A stretch of 64,000 bases of DNA, from the NCBI GenBank assembly GCA_963744345.1, contig CAVUTD010000026.1, positions 62,001 to 126,000 of the forward strand, in the 5' to 3' direction. Positions 51,568-60,614 of this stretch are shown here, one piece after another. Below the pieces are notes generated by a model. The model saw nothing but the letters and a program-made list of their open reading frames with translations, did no database searches and was not told the DNA's origin. Numbering within the stretch: position 1 is the first letter of the stretch; every line of letters starts with the position of its first letter. Source of the DNA: DASTFP01 sp963744345. GTDB lineage: Bacteria > Verrucomicrobiota > Verrucomicrobiia > Chthoniobacterales > Terrimicrobiaceae. A program made the position numbers and the translations under genes.

Positions 51568-53068
51568 ATGCCTTCGTCTTCTCCGCCTCCATCCAGCTCT
51601 CGTGTTGGCTCGCCGCCGTCGACGCGTCGCGCTCAACCTATTGTTTATTTCATCGGCTTAACCGCAGCACTCGCTGGTTTACTTTTTGGCTTAGACGTTG
51701 GAGTCATTTCTGGGGCAGAGGAGTTTATCCAGAAGAATTTCAATCTTTCGGACGCGGCGATTGAACTTGTTGTTAGCGCGCTTCTTTGGGGAGCTGCTTG
51801 CGGGGCTTTGTTGAGCGGCTTTTTGTCGAGCCGCTTTGGACGGCGGCGAACGATCCTCTTTAGCGCGGTCAACTTCATCATCGGCGCGTTGCTCTGCGCG
51901 TTTGCACCAAATGAGCAGGTGCTTGTTGGCGCGCGATTCCTGCTCGGCATCGCCGTAGGTGTCGCGTCGTTTACCGCGCCGCTCTATCTGTCAGAAGTCG
52001 CCCCGCAGTCGGTTCGTGGTTCGCTGATTTCGATGTATCAACTGATGATCGCGATTGGCCTAGTGCTCGCCTTTCTTAGTAATACTTTCCTGGCGACCTC
52101 TATTGCGATCGAGGGCGTGGTCGGCGGTCATTGGCGCGTCATGCTTGGCATCATTGCCGTGCCCGCGCTGGTAATGTTTATCGGGGTTTGCTTTTTGCCG
52201 GAGAGCCCTCGCTGGCTTTTCCTCAAGGGTTTTCGTGAGCGAGCCGTTGAAGTCTTTCGGAGGCTAAAACTCAGCGAGACGGAAATCGCCAGGTGAGGTT
52301 CAGGAAATCGAGGAAGCTTTGAAGGTGAAACAGAACGGGTTCGACCTCTTAAAAAGCAATAGCAATTTCCGGCGGGCCATCGCCCTCGGAATGGGACTGC
52401 AGATCATTCAACAACTCACCGGCATCAACGTCATCATGTATTATGCGCCGCGCATCTTCGGGATGGCGGGTTTTGAGAGCACCACCGAGCAGTTGTGGGG
52501 CACTGTCATCGTTGGCGTGACGAATGTGCTCGCCACTTTCATAGCGATTGCATTTGTCGATAGGCTTGGACGCAAACCGATCATGTACGCAGGTCTGCTA
52601 ACCATGGGTGCGGCGCTGCTTGCGGTGGGCAGCCTCTTCCTCCTTGGCGGGGAGACCCGAATGACGGCTAACGAGAAAGGAGTCATGGAAGCGATGACGA
52701 TTCTAACAAATCCGGACTTTGCGTACCCGGCTGTTTTTGCCTTGCTTGTCTTTATCATAGGCTTTGCCATGAGCGCTGGCCCCATCATCTGGGTGCTTTG
52801 CTCCGAAATTTATCCGCTTGCTGGACGCGACCTTGGTGTCACGTGCAGCACAGGCACAAACTGGATTGTCAATGCCATTGTAGGCATGACCTTTCTCACC
52901 TTGATCAATACCTTGGGAGCCGGTTGGACCTTTCTGCTCTACGGCGCGATGAACGTGGTGTTCGTTCTCTTTTTCCTCCTTTTTGTCCCCGAGACCAAGG
53001 GCATTTCACTCGAGACAATCGAACGAAGATTAATGTCAGCGCTGCCTTTAAGAAGAATCGGACGATAA
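51568..53068 (+). CDS. Sugar porter (MFS, XylE/GalP-like), frameshifted
   Basis: A 12-helix sugar:H+ symporter. The first half has GLLFGLDVGVISGAEEF, SRFGRRRTIL, the conserved ARFLLGIAVGVASFTAPLYL followed by SEVAPQSVRG, and PESPRWL. It stops at a TGA (52294). The second half resumes one frame over with FRRAIALGMGLQIIQQLTGI, MYYAPRIF, DRLGRKP, SEIYPLAGRD and VPETKGISLE. Removing one base of the GGT at 52292-52294 gives a 499-residue protein of standard size, with the break in the central cytoplasmic loop. The sequence at the break allows EIA-R-EVQEIEEALK. The ATG at 51568 is used; GTG 51550 is possible. Confidence 0.88.
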
Positions 53069-53219
53069 GTTCGCCCATCAGCGGCTGAACGGAGCAAAAG
53101 TATCGCCGGCGGGTGGCAATCGCGCCTGATTTGGGAGCGCTTCAGCTAGGCGCGCACGAAGTCGAGGACGGAAGTTGGCCCAACCTTCCTGCGGGGATTT
53201 AAGGCGAAGACAGGCCTGT

Positions 53220-53786
53220 TTACTTGCTACCCGGCTTGATGGCGGGGATGTCGGCCAAGTCTGGCGGCAGATTGTCCGCCTCGAAGGTCTCCACCTTCAT
53301 GTTGACCAGCGAGACGAATGGACATCCAAAATCGGGCAGCGCGCCTCCGCTCCGATCAACAATCGCGCCTGCGGCTGCTACGATACCTCCATGTTCGCGA
53401 ACGATCTGCATGGTCTCTTGAACGCGACCGCCCCGTGTTACCACATCTTCGGCCACGAGAAATCTCTCCCCCGGTGTAATCGTAAAGCCTCGCCGCAACA
53501 CGAGACCACCTGAGCCGTCCTTCTCTGCGAAAATATGCCTCTTTCCAAGGTGCCGAGCAACTTCTTGACCGACAATGATCCCACCCACTGCTGGTGAAAT
53601 TACTGTTGCGGCCGCATAGCCTTGGAGTTTGGCTGCTAACAGGCCGCAGACGTGCGCGGCAACCGCAGCGTCTTGCAACAGAAGAGCGCATTGAAAGAAC
53701 TGGCGACTGTGCAGCCCGGAGCGAAGGACGAAATGTCCACTCAGTAGAGCGCCCGTTTTTTGAAAGAGCTCAATCACTTCAGTCAT
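53220..53786 (-). CDS. pyrE: Orotate phosphoribosyltransferase
   Basis: Adds phosphoribose to orotate in pyrimidine synthesis. 188 residues. Visible are GHFVLRSGLHSRQFFQC, VISPAVGGIIVGQEVA, FAEKDG and the PRPP-binding loop RFLVAEDVVTRGGRVQE. It is located downstream of parA on the same strand, with a 56-base gap. Confidence 0.93.
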   Translation of the reverse strand: MTEVIELFQKTGALLSGHFVLRSGLHSRQFFQCALLLQDAAVAAHVCGLLAAKLQGYAAATVISPAVGGIIVGQEVARHLGKRHIFAEKDGSGGLVLRRGFTITPGERFLVAEDVVTRGGRVQETMQIVREHGGIVAAAGAIVDRSGGALPDFGCPFVSLVNMKVETFEADNLPPDLADIPAIKPGSK

Positions 53787-53842
53787 AAGCGAACTAATCG
53801 CGAATGCTCGAGTCCCAAGCGAGGTCCAAGAAGATGTTTACC

Positions 53843-54664
53843 TCAACTCTCATTGGTTTGAGGCACCGCCGCCTGCGCGTTGATAAAGGAAAGACCCTGC
53901 TTTTGCCGTTCCAGGAACTCTATGGCGAGAGCTCGATAAGCCGTTGCGCCAACCCCCGAAGGGTCGTGTTCAAGAATAGTCCGGCCGTGACTTGGAGCCT
54001 CCCCGAAGCGAATCGTTCGCGGAATTACCGTTTGGAAAACGACCTCCTGGAAGTGATCTCGAACCTCTTTGATCACGGCAGGGTTAAGGTTGGTGCGGTT
54101 ATCAAACATCGTCATGAGCAATCCGCAAATGGACAGCTCCGGGTTTGCTCCGCAAGCTCGGATTTGATCGGTCACCTGCATCAGTAGGCCAAGGCCCTCC
54201 AACGCGTAGTATTCGCACTGGATCGGGATGAGAACTTCATCGGCTGCTGCTAACGCGTTGGACATTAGGATTCCCAGCGAGGGCGGACAGTCGAGGAGCA
54301 TGTAATCGAACTCCGCCTGCATCCTGAGGGGCTCAAGGACTCGGCGAAGTTGAAGCATATGTTCATCCATCCGAGCAACCTCAACCTCTGCGCCGGCCAT
54401 ATCGAGATCGGCCGGTATGGCAAAGAGATTTGTTAATCGGGTTGGAAGGACCAGTTCTCGCGCCGGGCGCTCTCCGATCATTGCATGATAAAGGCTTTGT
54501 CCGCCGAAATCGCCCAAGGACAGCACGCTGGTGGCATTGCCCTGAGGATCAAGATCGGCCAGGAGAATACGGACCCCTCGTTCGGAGAGCGCGGCACTGA
54601 GGTTCAAGGAGGTCGTGGTTTTCCCCACTCCGCCCTTTTGGTTGGCCACGGCGATAATCTTCAC
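53843..54664 (-). CDS. parA: ParA/Soj-type chromosome partitioning ATPase
   Basis: A 273-residue Walker ATPase. The deviant Walker A NQKGGVGKTTTSLNLS (residues 8-23) has the ParA signature Lys at position 10. Asp in LADLDPQGNAT and Walker B YMLLDCPPSLG are present, as is IPIQCEYYALEGL. It moves ParB-parS complexes during segregation. ParB is not found beside it in this window. The start overlaps the stop of the amidase gene by 4 bases (ATGA). Confidence 0.9.
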   Translation of the reverse strand: MKIIAVANQKGGVGKTTTSLNLSAALSERGVRILLADLDPQGNATSVLSLGDFGGQSLYHAMIGERPARELVLPTRLTNLFAIPADLDMAGAEVEVARMDEHMLQLRRVLEPLRMQAEFDYMLLDCPPSLGILMSNALAAADEVLIPIQCEYYALEGLGLLMQVTDQIRACGANPELSICGLLMTMFDNRTNLNPAVIKEVRDHFQEVVFQTVIPRTIRFGEAPSHGRTILEHDPSGVGATAYRALAIEFLERQKQGLSFINAQAAVPQTNES

Positions 54665-55851
54665 AGCGCTCGCCTTGAATAGTATTCTAGAATGCCCTCT
54701 GCAACCGCGTCGGCGTATTCTCGGTAAATACTCTTCCGCATTGATCCTCCAAAGTCGCGACGCCCTTCATAATCGCCTGCCTGAATGCGCGAGAAAACGA
54801 GACGGTTGTTCATAACATAGGGTTCAATATAGACCACCGGACACGAAAAAAGACGGTTGGCGAGAAGGTTGCGTGCCCAAATATAGGGGTTCGAATTGAC
54901 TCGGATCGCCGCGCCATTGCGGTAAGAATACGGTGGCAGACCGGTCGCGGCAGCCATTTTTCGAGAAATGACGTTGGTCAGTGCGAGCTCTTCGAGGAAC
55001 GAACGGTTGAGGAGCTTAACGAGCATGTCGTACCGCTGATCCTCATAGGCAAGCTCCTGTGCACTGAGAGCGCCGGCAATAAGGAAATGGAGATGATTTT
55101 GATCGACGAGTTGCGGATTGGTGGCATCGCCCCACGGTTCGGCATTGAAGTGAAGGCAAATGACCACATCCGGGCGAATGGTTTCGTTTACCCGCTTGGC
55201 TCGTCTGCGAATCTCCGCCACACGATAGAAGAGACGCTCGCTTTCCTTGCGAACATTCTCCGGATCGGCCGGACTTCCCTTGTCAGCAAGAGACGCGATC
55301 GCCATCTCTTGGAGGCGGCTTGGTCCCAACAGTGTCGACGGAGCTGGTCTCGCGTGAGTAAAAGAAACCTCAGCTCCGAGCTCTTGCAGCCGTGGCGCAA
55401 GCAGTTGTGCCACTGTGAGCGTCATATCGCCCTCTGTCACCGGTTGGAAATCCCCTATCTGAAACCAACGTTCTTCCATCTTTGCCCAATAGCCGCCGAT
55501 ATGTCCCGGATCCAAAGCAATTTTCAGCCCAGCTAGCGGCTTTCCGGGTTCTTCCGCAGGTAGTTCGTCGCGTCGGCGCCAATAGGGTGACATCGGTCGC
55601 GACGTCTTGGCTGAGCGCGCGAAGCGCAAGACGAAGGGAGGTTCGTCGGCTCGGGTGGCGATAACTGCCAGATCATCCCGGAGAGTAATCGTCTCTTTCC
55701 ACACGCCGGCTGGAGCATAAACTCGTTCCAGCAGCGTGAGGAAATCTTTGCGCGTGATGCTCTCCTGAAAAGCCTCAAGCTGCGACCAATCCGGCTTGCT
55801 CGCCAAGGGACTCAGCGTTGCTCCAACTGATGCGGTCAAGAGCAGAAGCAC
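54661..55851 (-). CDS. N-acetylmuramoyl-L-alanine amidase (Amidase_3), exported
   Basis: Cleaves the amide between muramic acid and the stem peptide. The zinc-binding motif of the Amidase_3 fold is visible: IALDPGHIGGYW (His), Glu in EGDMTLTVAQLL and His in ICLHFNAEPWG. The N-terminus after the GTG start is short and hydrophobic (MLLLLTASVGATLSPLAS), consistent with a signal peptide, though no longer ATG start exists. The ~230-residue catalytic part is preceded by about 110 residues without recognised domain. The stop overlaps the parA start (ATGA), an unusual coupling of a wall hydrolase and a segregation gene. Confidence 0.83.
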   Translation of the reverse strand: MLLLLTASVGATLSPLASKPDWSQLEAFQESITRKDFLTLLERVYAPAGVWKETITLRDDLAVIATRADEPPFVLRFARSAKTSRPMSPYWRRRDELPAEEPGKPLAGLKIALDPGHIGGYWAKMEERWFQIGDFQPVTEGDMTLTVAQLLAPRLQELGAEVSFTHARPAPSTLLGPSRLQEMAIASLADKGSPADPENVRKESERLFYRVAEIRRRAKRVNETIRPDVVICLHFNAEPWGDATNPQLVDQNHLHFLIAGALSAQELAYEDQRYDMLVKLLNRSFLEELALTNVISRKMAAATGLPPYSYRNGAAIRVNSNPYIWARNLLANRLFSCPVVYIEPYVMNNRLVFSRIQAGDYEGRRDFGGSMRKSIYREYADAVAEGILEYYSRRAL

Positions 55852-55927
55852 GACTGTTAGGTGGACGGCTCTTCAAAGTGCGGAACTTTTACACTGTGCT
55901 GCGCAAAAATTTCGATAAAAACGACCA

Positions 55928-56725
55928 ATGATTCGCATTCTCTTTCTGGGCGACATTGTCGGTGAGCCCGGACGCATTGCGGTTACGCGCTCGGTGCCGA
56001 CCTTTCTCCAGGAACGAGGGGTGGACTTCGTCATCGTGAACGGAGAGAACGCCGCAAGCGGACGCGGAATCACCGGGAAAATGGCTATCGATCTGCTTCG
56101 CAGTGGGGTGGCGGTCATCACCACCGGAGACCATATCTGGGATCAGAGGGAAACCGCCTCATATATTTCCACGGAGCCCCGCTTGCTGCGCCCAATCAAT
56201 TATCCCGATGGTGCACCAGGGCAGGGAAGCGTGGTTCTCGAGACGGCTAAGGGCAGGGTTGCAGTTCTCAACGTCCTTGGTCGCACCTTTATGCAGCCCA
56301 TCCTGGACAATCCTTTCCCCGCCGCGCTGGATGCAGTCGAAGACCTTCGTCAGGAAACGCCTGTTATCATCGTGGATATGCATGCGGAGACAACTAGTGA
56401 GAAAATCGCCATGGGCCGATTTCTCGACGGGAGAGTTTCGGCCGTTTTCGGTACCCATACCCACGTGCAAACCGCGGATGAAAGAATTTTCCCGGGAGGA
56501 ACAGCCTTTATCTGCGACGTCGGAATGTGCGGACCCGATAACTCCTGTCTCGGTCGTGACCCCCACGCGATCATCAAGCGCTTCCTGGATGCGTTGCCCG
56601 GCCACTTCCCCATTGCGTCCGGCCCAGTTCGCCTATGCGGAGCCATCGCCGAGATTGATGAGACCGATGGCAAAGCGCTGCGCGTTTGGCGCGTTAGTGA
56701 AACGTTCGCCGAATCCGACGAGTAG
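55928..56725 (+). CDS. YmdB-family metallophosphoesterase
   Basis: A 265-residue calcineurin-fold enzyme of the YmdB (2',3'-cyclic nucleotide phosphodiesterase) family. Metal ligands are in FLGDIVGEPGR, IVNGENAASGRG, TGDHIWDQ, VDMHAETTSEK and GTHTHVQTAD. Length is normal. The start ATG lies 77 bases from the divergent amidase. No partner genes are evident. Confidence 0.88.
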   Translation: MIRILFLGDIVGEPGRIAVTRSVPTFLQERGVDFVIVNGENAASGRGITGKMAIDLLRSGVAVITTGDHIWDQRETASYISTEPRLLRPINYPDGAPGQGSVVLETAKGRVAVLNVLGRTFMQPILDNPFPAALDAVEDLRQETPVIIVDMHAETTSEKIAMGRFLDGRVSAVFGTHTHVQTADERIFPGGTAFICDVGMCGPDNSCLGRDPHAIIKRFLDALPGHFPIASGPVRLCGAIAEIDETDGKALRVWRVSETFAESDE

Positions 56726-57872
56726 CCTCGCATTGCGTCCGCTATCCGCGGGATTCAAACGGGAGGTAAGCCATTCAACGGTCGCGAGAGCGTGTAAACA
56801 CCGAGGAGTTCCCCCGCTCGGCCACTCAGAACATGTTGATGATCATCATCGATCTAGTTTATCCACGCAATTCTCAAGTGGATTAAACTCGTAAAAACTA
56901 GCGCTTACTATTCGTAATAGATGATTTACTTAAAAACGCAGTTATGATTATAACCCTCGCGTGATCGATGCGATCGTCTTGTGCAAGGAAGGACTTACGC
57001 TGGTTTTCAAGCGCAGGATCGACGGGAGCACGTCAGAGCCTGTTCGAACATGCGACATATCCAGGTGGATTCGTCTTCGGGTCTTAACGGATGCTTTTGG
57101 AGAGCTGCGTTAAGCTCCTCTGACGTGAAGTTTAGAAGCCCGTTTGGAGCGAGGTGGGCGCATGCGCCCCCGCGTGCGGTGTTCGGCGACTCGCCGAAAA
57201 CACAGGCCGCCTCACTTTGGCTACTCTAGTTGGCTAAACGCGCAGGCAACGCTGTTCGGTTGCTGCTGAGTTTCTCTCAACCGGCGCACGCGGGACGCAT
57301 GTTTCCCCCAATGCAAATCGGCCATCTACAGGAGATCGCGAGCGATTGTGCTCAGATCTCACGTTAGATTGGTAAAAATCTTCCCTCACAATAGATTCTA
57401 TGTCGGCAGAGCGTTTGTGCCGCTGACAGTTTTATCAGATTATTCGAAGAGCGGACATCAGCTGAGCTACCGTAGCGTTAGTGATCTTCTTTGTTTGACT
57501 TGACCCACGTCCTCGCCTTCTGAATTTCCGACAGACGAGCCTCGAACTCAAGAGCTTGTAGAGAGATCGCGCCGTGAAGAACGCAAATGTGACGAGCACG
57601 TTGTTTTTGTCGAGGAATGCGTCTGAAACAGTTTGAGCGGAGCGTCTACGCCTTGGAGACCTGAAAAGAACACGCCCGATTCTCAAAGCCCGAAAGCCCC
57701 GGCGGGGTTTAGGCCATACCGGGGCTCTCTCGCTGTGGGGGAAATTAGAGATCGCTTGGCAAGTGTCGATGAAGACTCCTTCGATCAGCAAGCCTTATTG
57801 GTTCTGTATGAGAGGCGACTATCGATCGTGGTATATCTCTTCAGAGGCTTGGTTCAAAAAGGAGGTGAGCCG
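56726..57872. other. 1.1-kb stretch with no confident gene
   Basis: Open frames on both strands are short and have no recognisable domains. The AT-rich part (about 56865-56955) contains an imperfect inverted repeat (AGTTTATCCAC at 56856-56866 with GTGGATTAAACT at 56878-56889) that includes a DnaA-box-like TTATCCACG. A second inverted repeat, AGCCCCGG/CCGGGGCT, is at 57695-57702 and 57719-57726. Whether either is functional is unknown. Confidence 0.4.
57695..57726. repeat. Inverted repeat AGCCCCGG / CCGGGGCT
   Basis: Two 8-base arms (57695-57702 and 57719-57726) separated by 16 bases. Not followed by a T-run in either direction, so not a standard terminator. Confidence 0.4.
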
Positions 57873-57950
57873 ATGCTGGGATTGATCTTGCCAGAATTAG
57901 AAAAAAACCACAAGCCAAGTAACCTGCACTGCTTATCTACGCTCCGCTGA
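57873..57950 (+). CDS. Putative 25-residue peptide with a near-perfect Shine-Dalgarno
   Basis: The ATG follows AAAAAGGAGGTGAGCCG, which matches the anti-Shine-Dalgarno over the whole GGAGGTG core with good spacing. The peptide begins MLGLILPELEKNHK and ends LSTLR. No family recognised. It is also the tail of a longer open frame from 57633. It could be a regulatory leader or a chance match. Confidence 0.3.
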   Translation: MLGLILPELEKNHKPSNLHCLSTLR

Positions 57951-57970
57951 GGTATTCGTCTGAATCAGGT

Positions 57971-58393
57971 TCAACGTGGAATATTCCTCAGACCGGCAAA
58001 TCGACAGACTTTGCAGCCAGCATTATTTGAAACGATTGTCCTTCTCCGCTGCGCCATCGCGACCAAGACAAAGGATAAGCCGAGAAGCACAGCCGTGGAC
58101 CCTGTGTCCGGGACTGAGTGAATCTGGCTGTCGTCGTCCTGTTGATTCTGGTTTCCCTTCGAAGCTTGCTGGTTTTGACTGCCCATGTAACGATCCAGAT
58201 ACAAATATCGCTTTGGGTTTGCCGAACCTTGGTAACCCTGGCCTTCATTAGCTTGGCTTCCCGTGTCTCTCTGCGCGATCGCATTGTGCACCAACCCGAT
58301 GGCTACACCTAGTCCGATAGCCAAGAGGGCGATGAGAGCATATTGCTTCACTGCCGCCAAGGCTTTAAGTAGTATTTTCTTCGCTTCGTTCAT
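57971..58393 (-). CDS. Exported protein with VPDSG-type C-terminal sorting signal
   Basis: 140 residues. An N-terminal hydrophobic segment (QYALIALLAIGLGVAIGLVH) looks like a signal or anchor. The middle is rich in Gln and Asn (SQNQQASKGNQNQQDDDSQ). The C-terminal signal is VPDTGSTAVLLGLSFVLVAM with AQRRR, the VPDSG-CTERM pattern recognised by exosortase. Unusually, about 20 residues follow the basic cluster, where these proteins normally end. An exosortase gene is not in the window. The ATG at 58393 (MNEAKKILLKAL) is chosen over an upstream start. Confidence 0.7.
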   Translation of the reverse strand: MNEAKKILLKALAAVKQYALIALLAIGLGVAIGLVHNAIAQRDTGSQANEGQGYQGSANPKRYLYLDRYMGSQNQQASKGNQNQQDDDSQIHSVPDTGSTAVLLGLSFVLVAMAQRRRTIVSNNAGCKVCRFAGLRNIPR

Positions 58394-59043
58394 CTTTTGA
58401 GAGCCAGCCGCTGTGGGATGTGGTGGACGCACAATACATGCCAATATGGAGGGGATTTCGGAATAAAAGGTGCGTCAAGTAACTCCCTAAGGCTCAACGT
58501 TATATTCAACATCAGTAATCGCAGAGCTTCCAGGGTGTTATCGCACGTTATCCTGAGCTAATTTTCTGTAAGGAATTCCGACGATGGCTGGAGCTTCTTC
58601 AAGACTCAAGGATCATTCATGAACCATAACTCACTCCAGATCAGCAGCTTGATCAACTCCATCTCCCTCGTAAAGCTTTCCGACAGGCCTTTGTGCATTA
58701 ATCTTGCGTCGTACTCCTCCCGGCTCGGAATCGCCAGAGAAGGATAACGTGAAATTTCCCCAGCGGCCATGTCACACTTCAGCGCACTGTTGTATTCAGT
58801 GGGCTCACTGCCTCGTTGAGGGAATAAGGTTGGTGCCACCGGGGCTCTGCCAATATCAGGTGATAGCCGGCCCCACCCGGTCGCCATCCTTGATTTCCAT
58901 TCTTTGCAGCTCAACACACTGGCTCATGCCTAGGCGTCACAGAGCGCCGCCGCATTGCAGCCGCCCGGGGTTGTACAGTTTGCCTGCAAGTCTTTTCGGC
59001 ACTAGCGTAATTTCCAAGTTTGAAGGGATCACAGAAGCGAATC
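58394..59043. other. 650-bp stretch with no confident gene
   Basis: Divergent between the VPDSG-type gene and the DUF1573 operon, so it must contain both promoters. A 103-codon minus-strand frame (58606-58917) has no recognisable domain and I do not call it. Confidence 0.4.
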
Positions 59044-60132
59044 ATGAGAATGTTGTCGATTGCAGCTATCCTGGCGCTCTGCAACCTTGCGATGGCGCAG
59101 CATGCTCCAAAGATCGAATTCGAGCAGACGGTCTGCGACTTTGGAAACGTCAGGCAATTCGACACACTCACTGGCTCCTTCAAGTTCAAAAACACCGGCA
59201 CTGGCGTTCTGAAGGTGCAGCAACCATCGTCAAACTGTGGCTGTGCAGTCGCGACACTGAAGAAGGATACTCTGGACCCCGGCGAAACCGGCGAGGTGAA
59301 TTTCACGTGGAAAATCGGCCAAGCAAGAGGCTCCTTACGCAGGAGTATTGCCATCGCATCGAACGATCTGCTAACTCCCGAATCGATCCTGACCATCCAA
59401 GCCAACTCCGAGCAGCTTTACGAGGTGTCACCGACCTCTCTGATGACGAATGTGCCTGTAGGCGGTAAACAGGGCGATCTGTCGATTGATGTAGCACGCA
59501 CCGATGGAAAACCACTGGAAATAGAGCGTATCGTAAGCTCGCAACCGTGGATTGTGGCGACGATCGATGCCGCCTTCAAGCCGAGCGAAGGAGCGGCCAG
59601 AATTCAGATCGTAGTGCATGGAAGCGGCTTGCCGCGTCGCTTTAGCGAGTTTGTTCTCGTGTACACCGATAAGTCCCATGTGCCAGTAAGAGTTTCGATT
59701 CTCGGTGAAATCATCGGCGAACTGATCGTCAGTCCCGAAAAGCTTTTCTGGAGCGTTACAGACTCTCTGGGCGAGCGCCCCGCGGATCTTCTTGTACGGC
59801 GTCTCACGATCCGATCCGCCACCGGCAAAGCATTCGAGCTCAAGAACGGTGACAGCTCGATTGACGAACTGAGCGTTCAGCTTGATAAGATTGATAACGG
59901 GAGGGCGTACGAAATTGTTGCTAGGCTCGAAAAGCTTCCCAGAAAGAACTTAACCGGAGTTATAACATTTGGGACGTCCGTGGCGTCTCATCCGACATTC
60001 GAAGTTCCGGTCGAAATCAGTGTCTTTCATCGGTCTGCGAGCGAGGTGCATGACGGCGCAAGCGGTGCCCATCGCGCTCACCAGACCGCTCTTTCGCCTG
60101 CGAAGACAACCATTCAAACGGCGGGTCAATGA
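59044..60132 (+). CDS. Exported DUF1573 protein
   Basis: 362 residues with a signal peptide (MRMLSIAAILALCNLAMAQ). The first beta-sandwich is the DUF1573 domain: FEQTVCDFGNVRQFDTLTGS, KFKNTGTGVLKVQQPSSNCG and GETGEVNFTW. At least two further strand-rich domains follow, a common layout. First gene of a three-gene operon: its stop overlaps the rhodanese start (ATGA). Probably periplasmic. The function of this family is unknown. Confidence 0.82.
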   Translation: MRMLSIAAILALCNLAMAQHAPKIEFEQTVCDFGNVRQFDTLTGSFKFKNTGTGVLKVQQPSSNCGCAVATLKKDTLDPGETGEVNFTWKIGQARGSLRRSIAIASNDLLTPESILTIQANSEQLYEVSPTSLMTNVPVGGKQGDLSIDVARTDGKPLEIERIVSSQPWIVATIDAAFKPSEGAARIQIVVHGSGLPRRFSEFVLVYTDKSHVPVRVSILGEIIGELIVSPEKLFWSVTDSLGERPADLLVRRLTIRSATGKAFELKNGDSSIDELSVQLDKIDNGRAYEIVARLEKLPRKNLTGVITFGTSVASHPTFEVPVEISVFHRSASEVHDGASGAHRAHQTALSPAKTTIQTAGQ

Positions 60133-60614
60133 GGAAATGCATCGCGCAGGCGTTGATTCTTTTCGTGACTGCGACGGCCTTGGCTTTGCTTGGAAACGCG
60201 ATCTCGCCGCGCGGGTTGGCTCTTCGAACACCGCCTCCAAAATCTGGCGGATGGGTGGAATTCATTTCCTTGGACGATGCCGAGAAACTGTGGAGTAACG
60301 GAACTGCTTTTTTTCTGGATGCCCGAGAGCCGGCACAATACGCCGCAGGCCACGTCCCCAGCGCGTTCAATTTGCCGGCGCTTTCCTTTGAAACGCACTT
60401 CGGTGAAGTTGCTCCTGTTTTGACCCTCGAGTCACAGATTGTTGTCTATTGCGACGGCATTGAGTGCGACCTGAGTCATCGTGTGAGCGAGCGGCTTAAG
60501 CAGTTGGGGTTCTCAAACGTACGAATCTTGTCCAACGGCTGGAGCGTTTGGCGCCAAGCGGGCTTGCCGTCCAGCAGCGCCACGCAAGCGAATACGATCG
60601 AACATGATAAGTGA
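60129..60614 (+). CDS. Rhodanese-like protein, exported or membrane-anchored
   Basis: A 161-residue single-domain rhodanese behind a hydrophobic N-terminal helix (ALILFVTATALALLGNA). The core has FFLDAREPAQYAAGHVPSAF and the active-site loop VVYCDGIECDLSHRV with the nucleophilic Cys; CDGIEC gives two Cys. Sulfur transfer or disulfide exchange at the periplasmic face is likely. It overlaps both neighbours: ATGA with DUF1573, and its last 11 bases with the MauE-like gene. Confidence 0.82.
   Translation: MRKCIAQALILFVTATALALLGNAISPRGLALRTPPPKSGGWVEFISLDDAEKLWSNGTAFFLDAREPAQYAAGHVPSAFNLPALSFETHFGEVAPVLTLESQIVVYCDGIECDLSHRVSERLKQLGFSNVRILSNGWSVWRQAGLPSSSATQANTIEHDK

Noticed and set aside
57435..57480. 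A tRNA-like D-arm (reverse complement of TAGCTCAGCTG) in a gene-free region
   Set aside because: No acceptor stem, anticodon arm or T arm can be paired around it.
58606..58917. A 103-codon minus-strand frame in the gene-free region
   Set aside because: No domain or known family; its codon pattern does not stand out enough to call it a gene.
58704..59468. A 254-codon plus-strand frame running into the DUF1573 gene
   Set aside because: Out of frame with DUF1573 over the shared part, Cys/His-rich and not protein-like; the DUF1573 frame has a signal peptide and family motifs.
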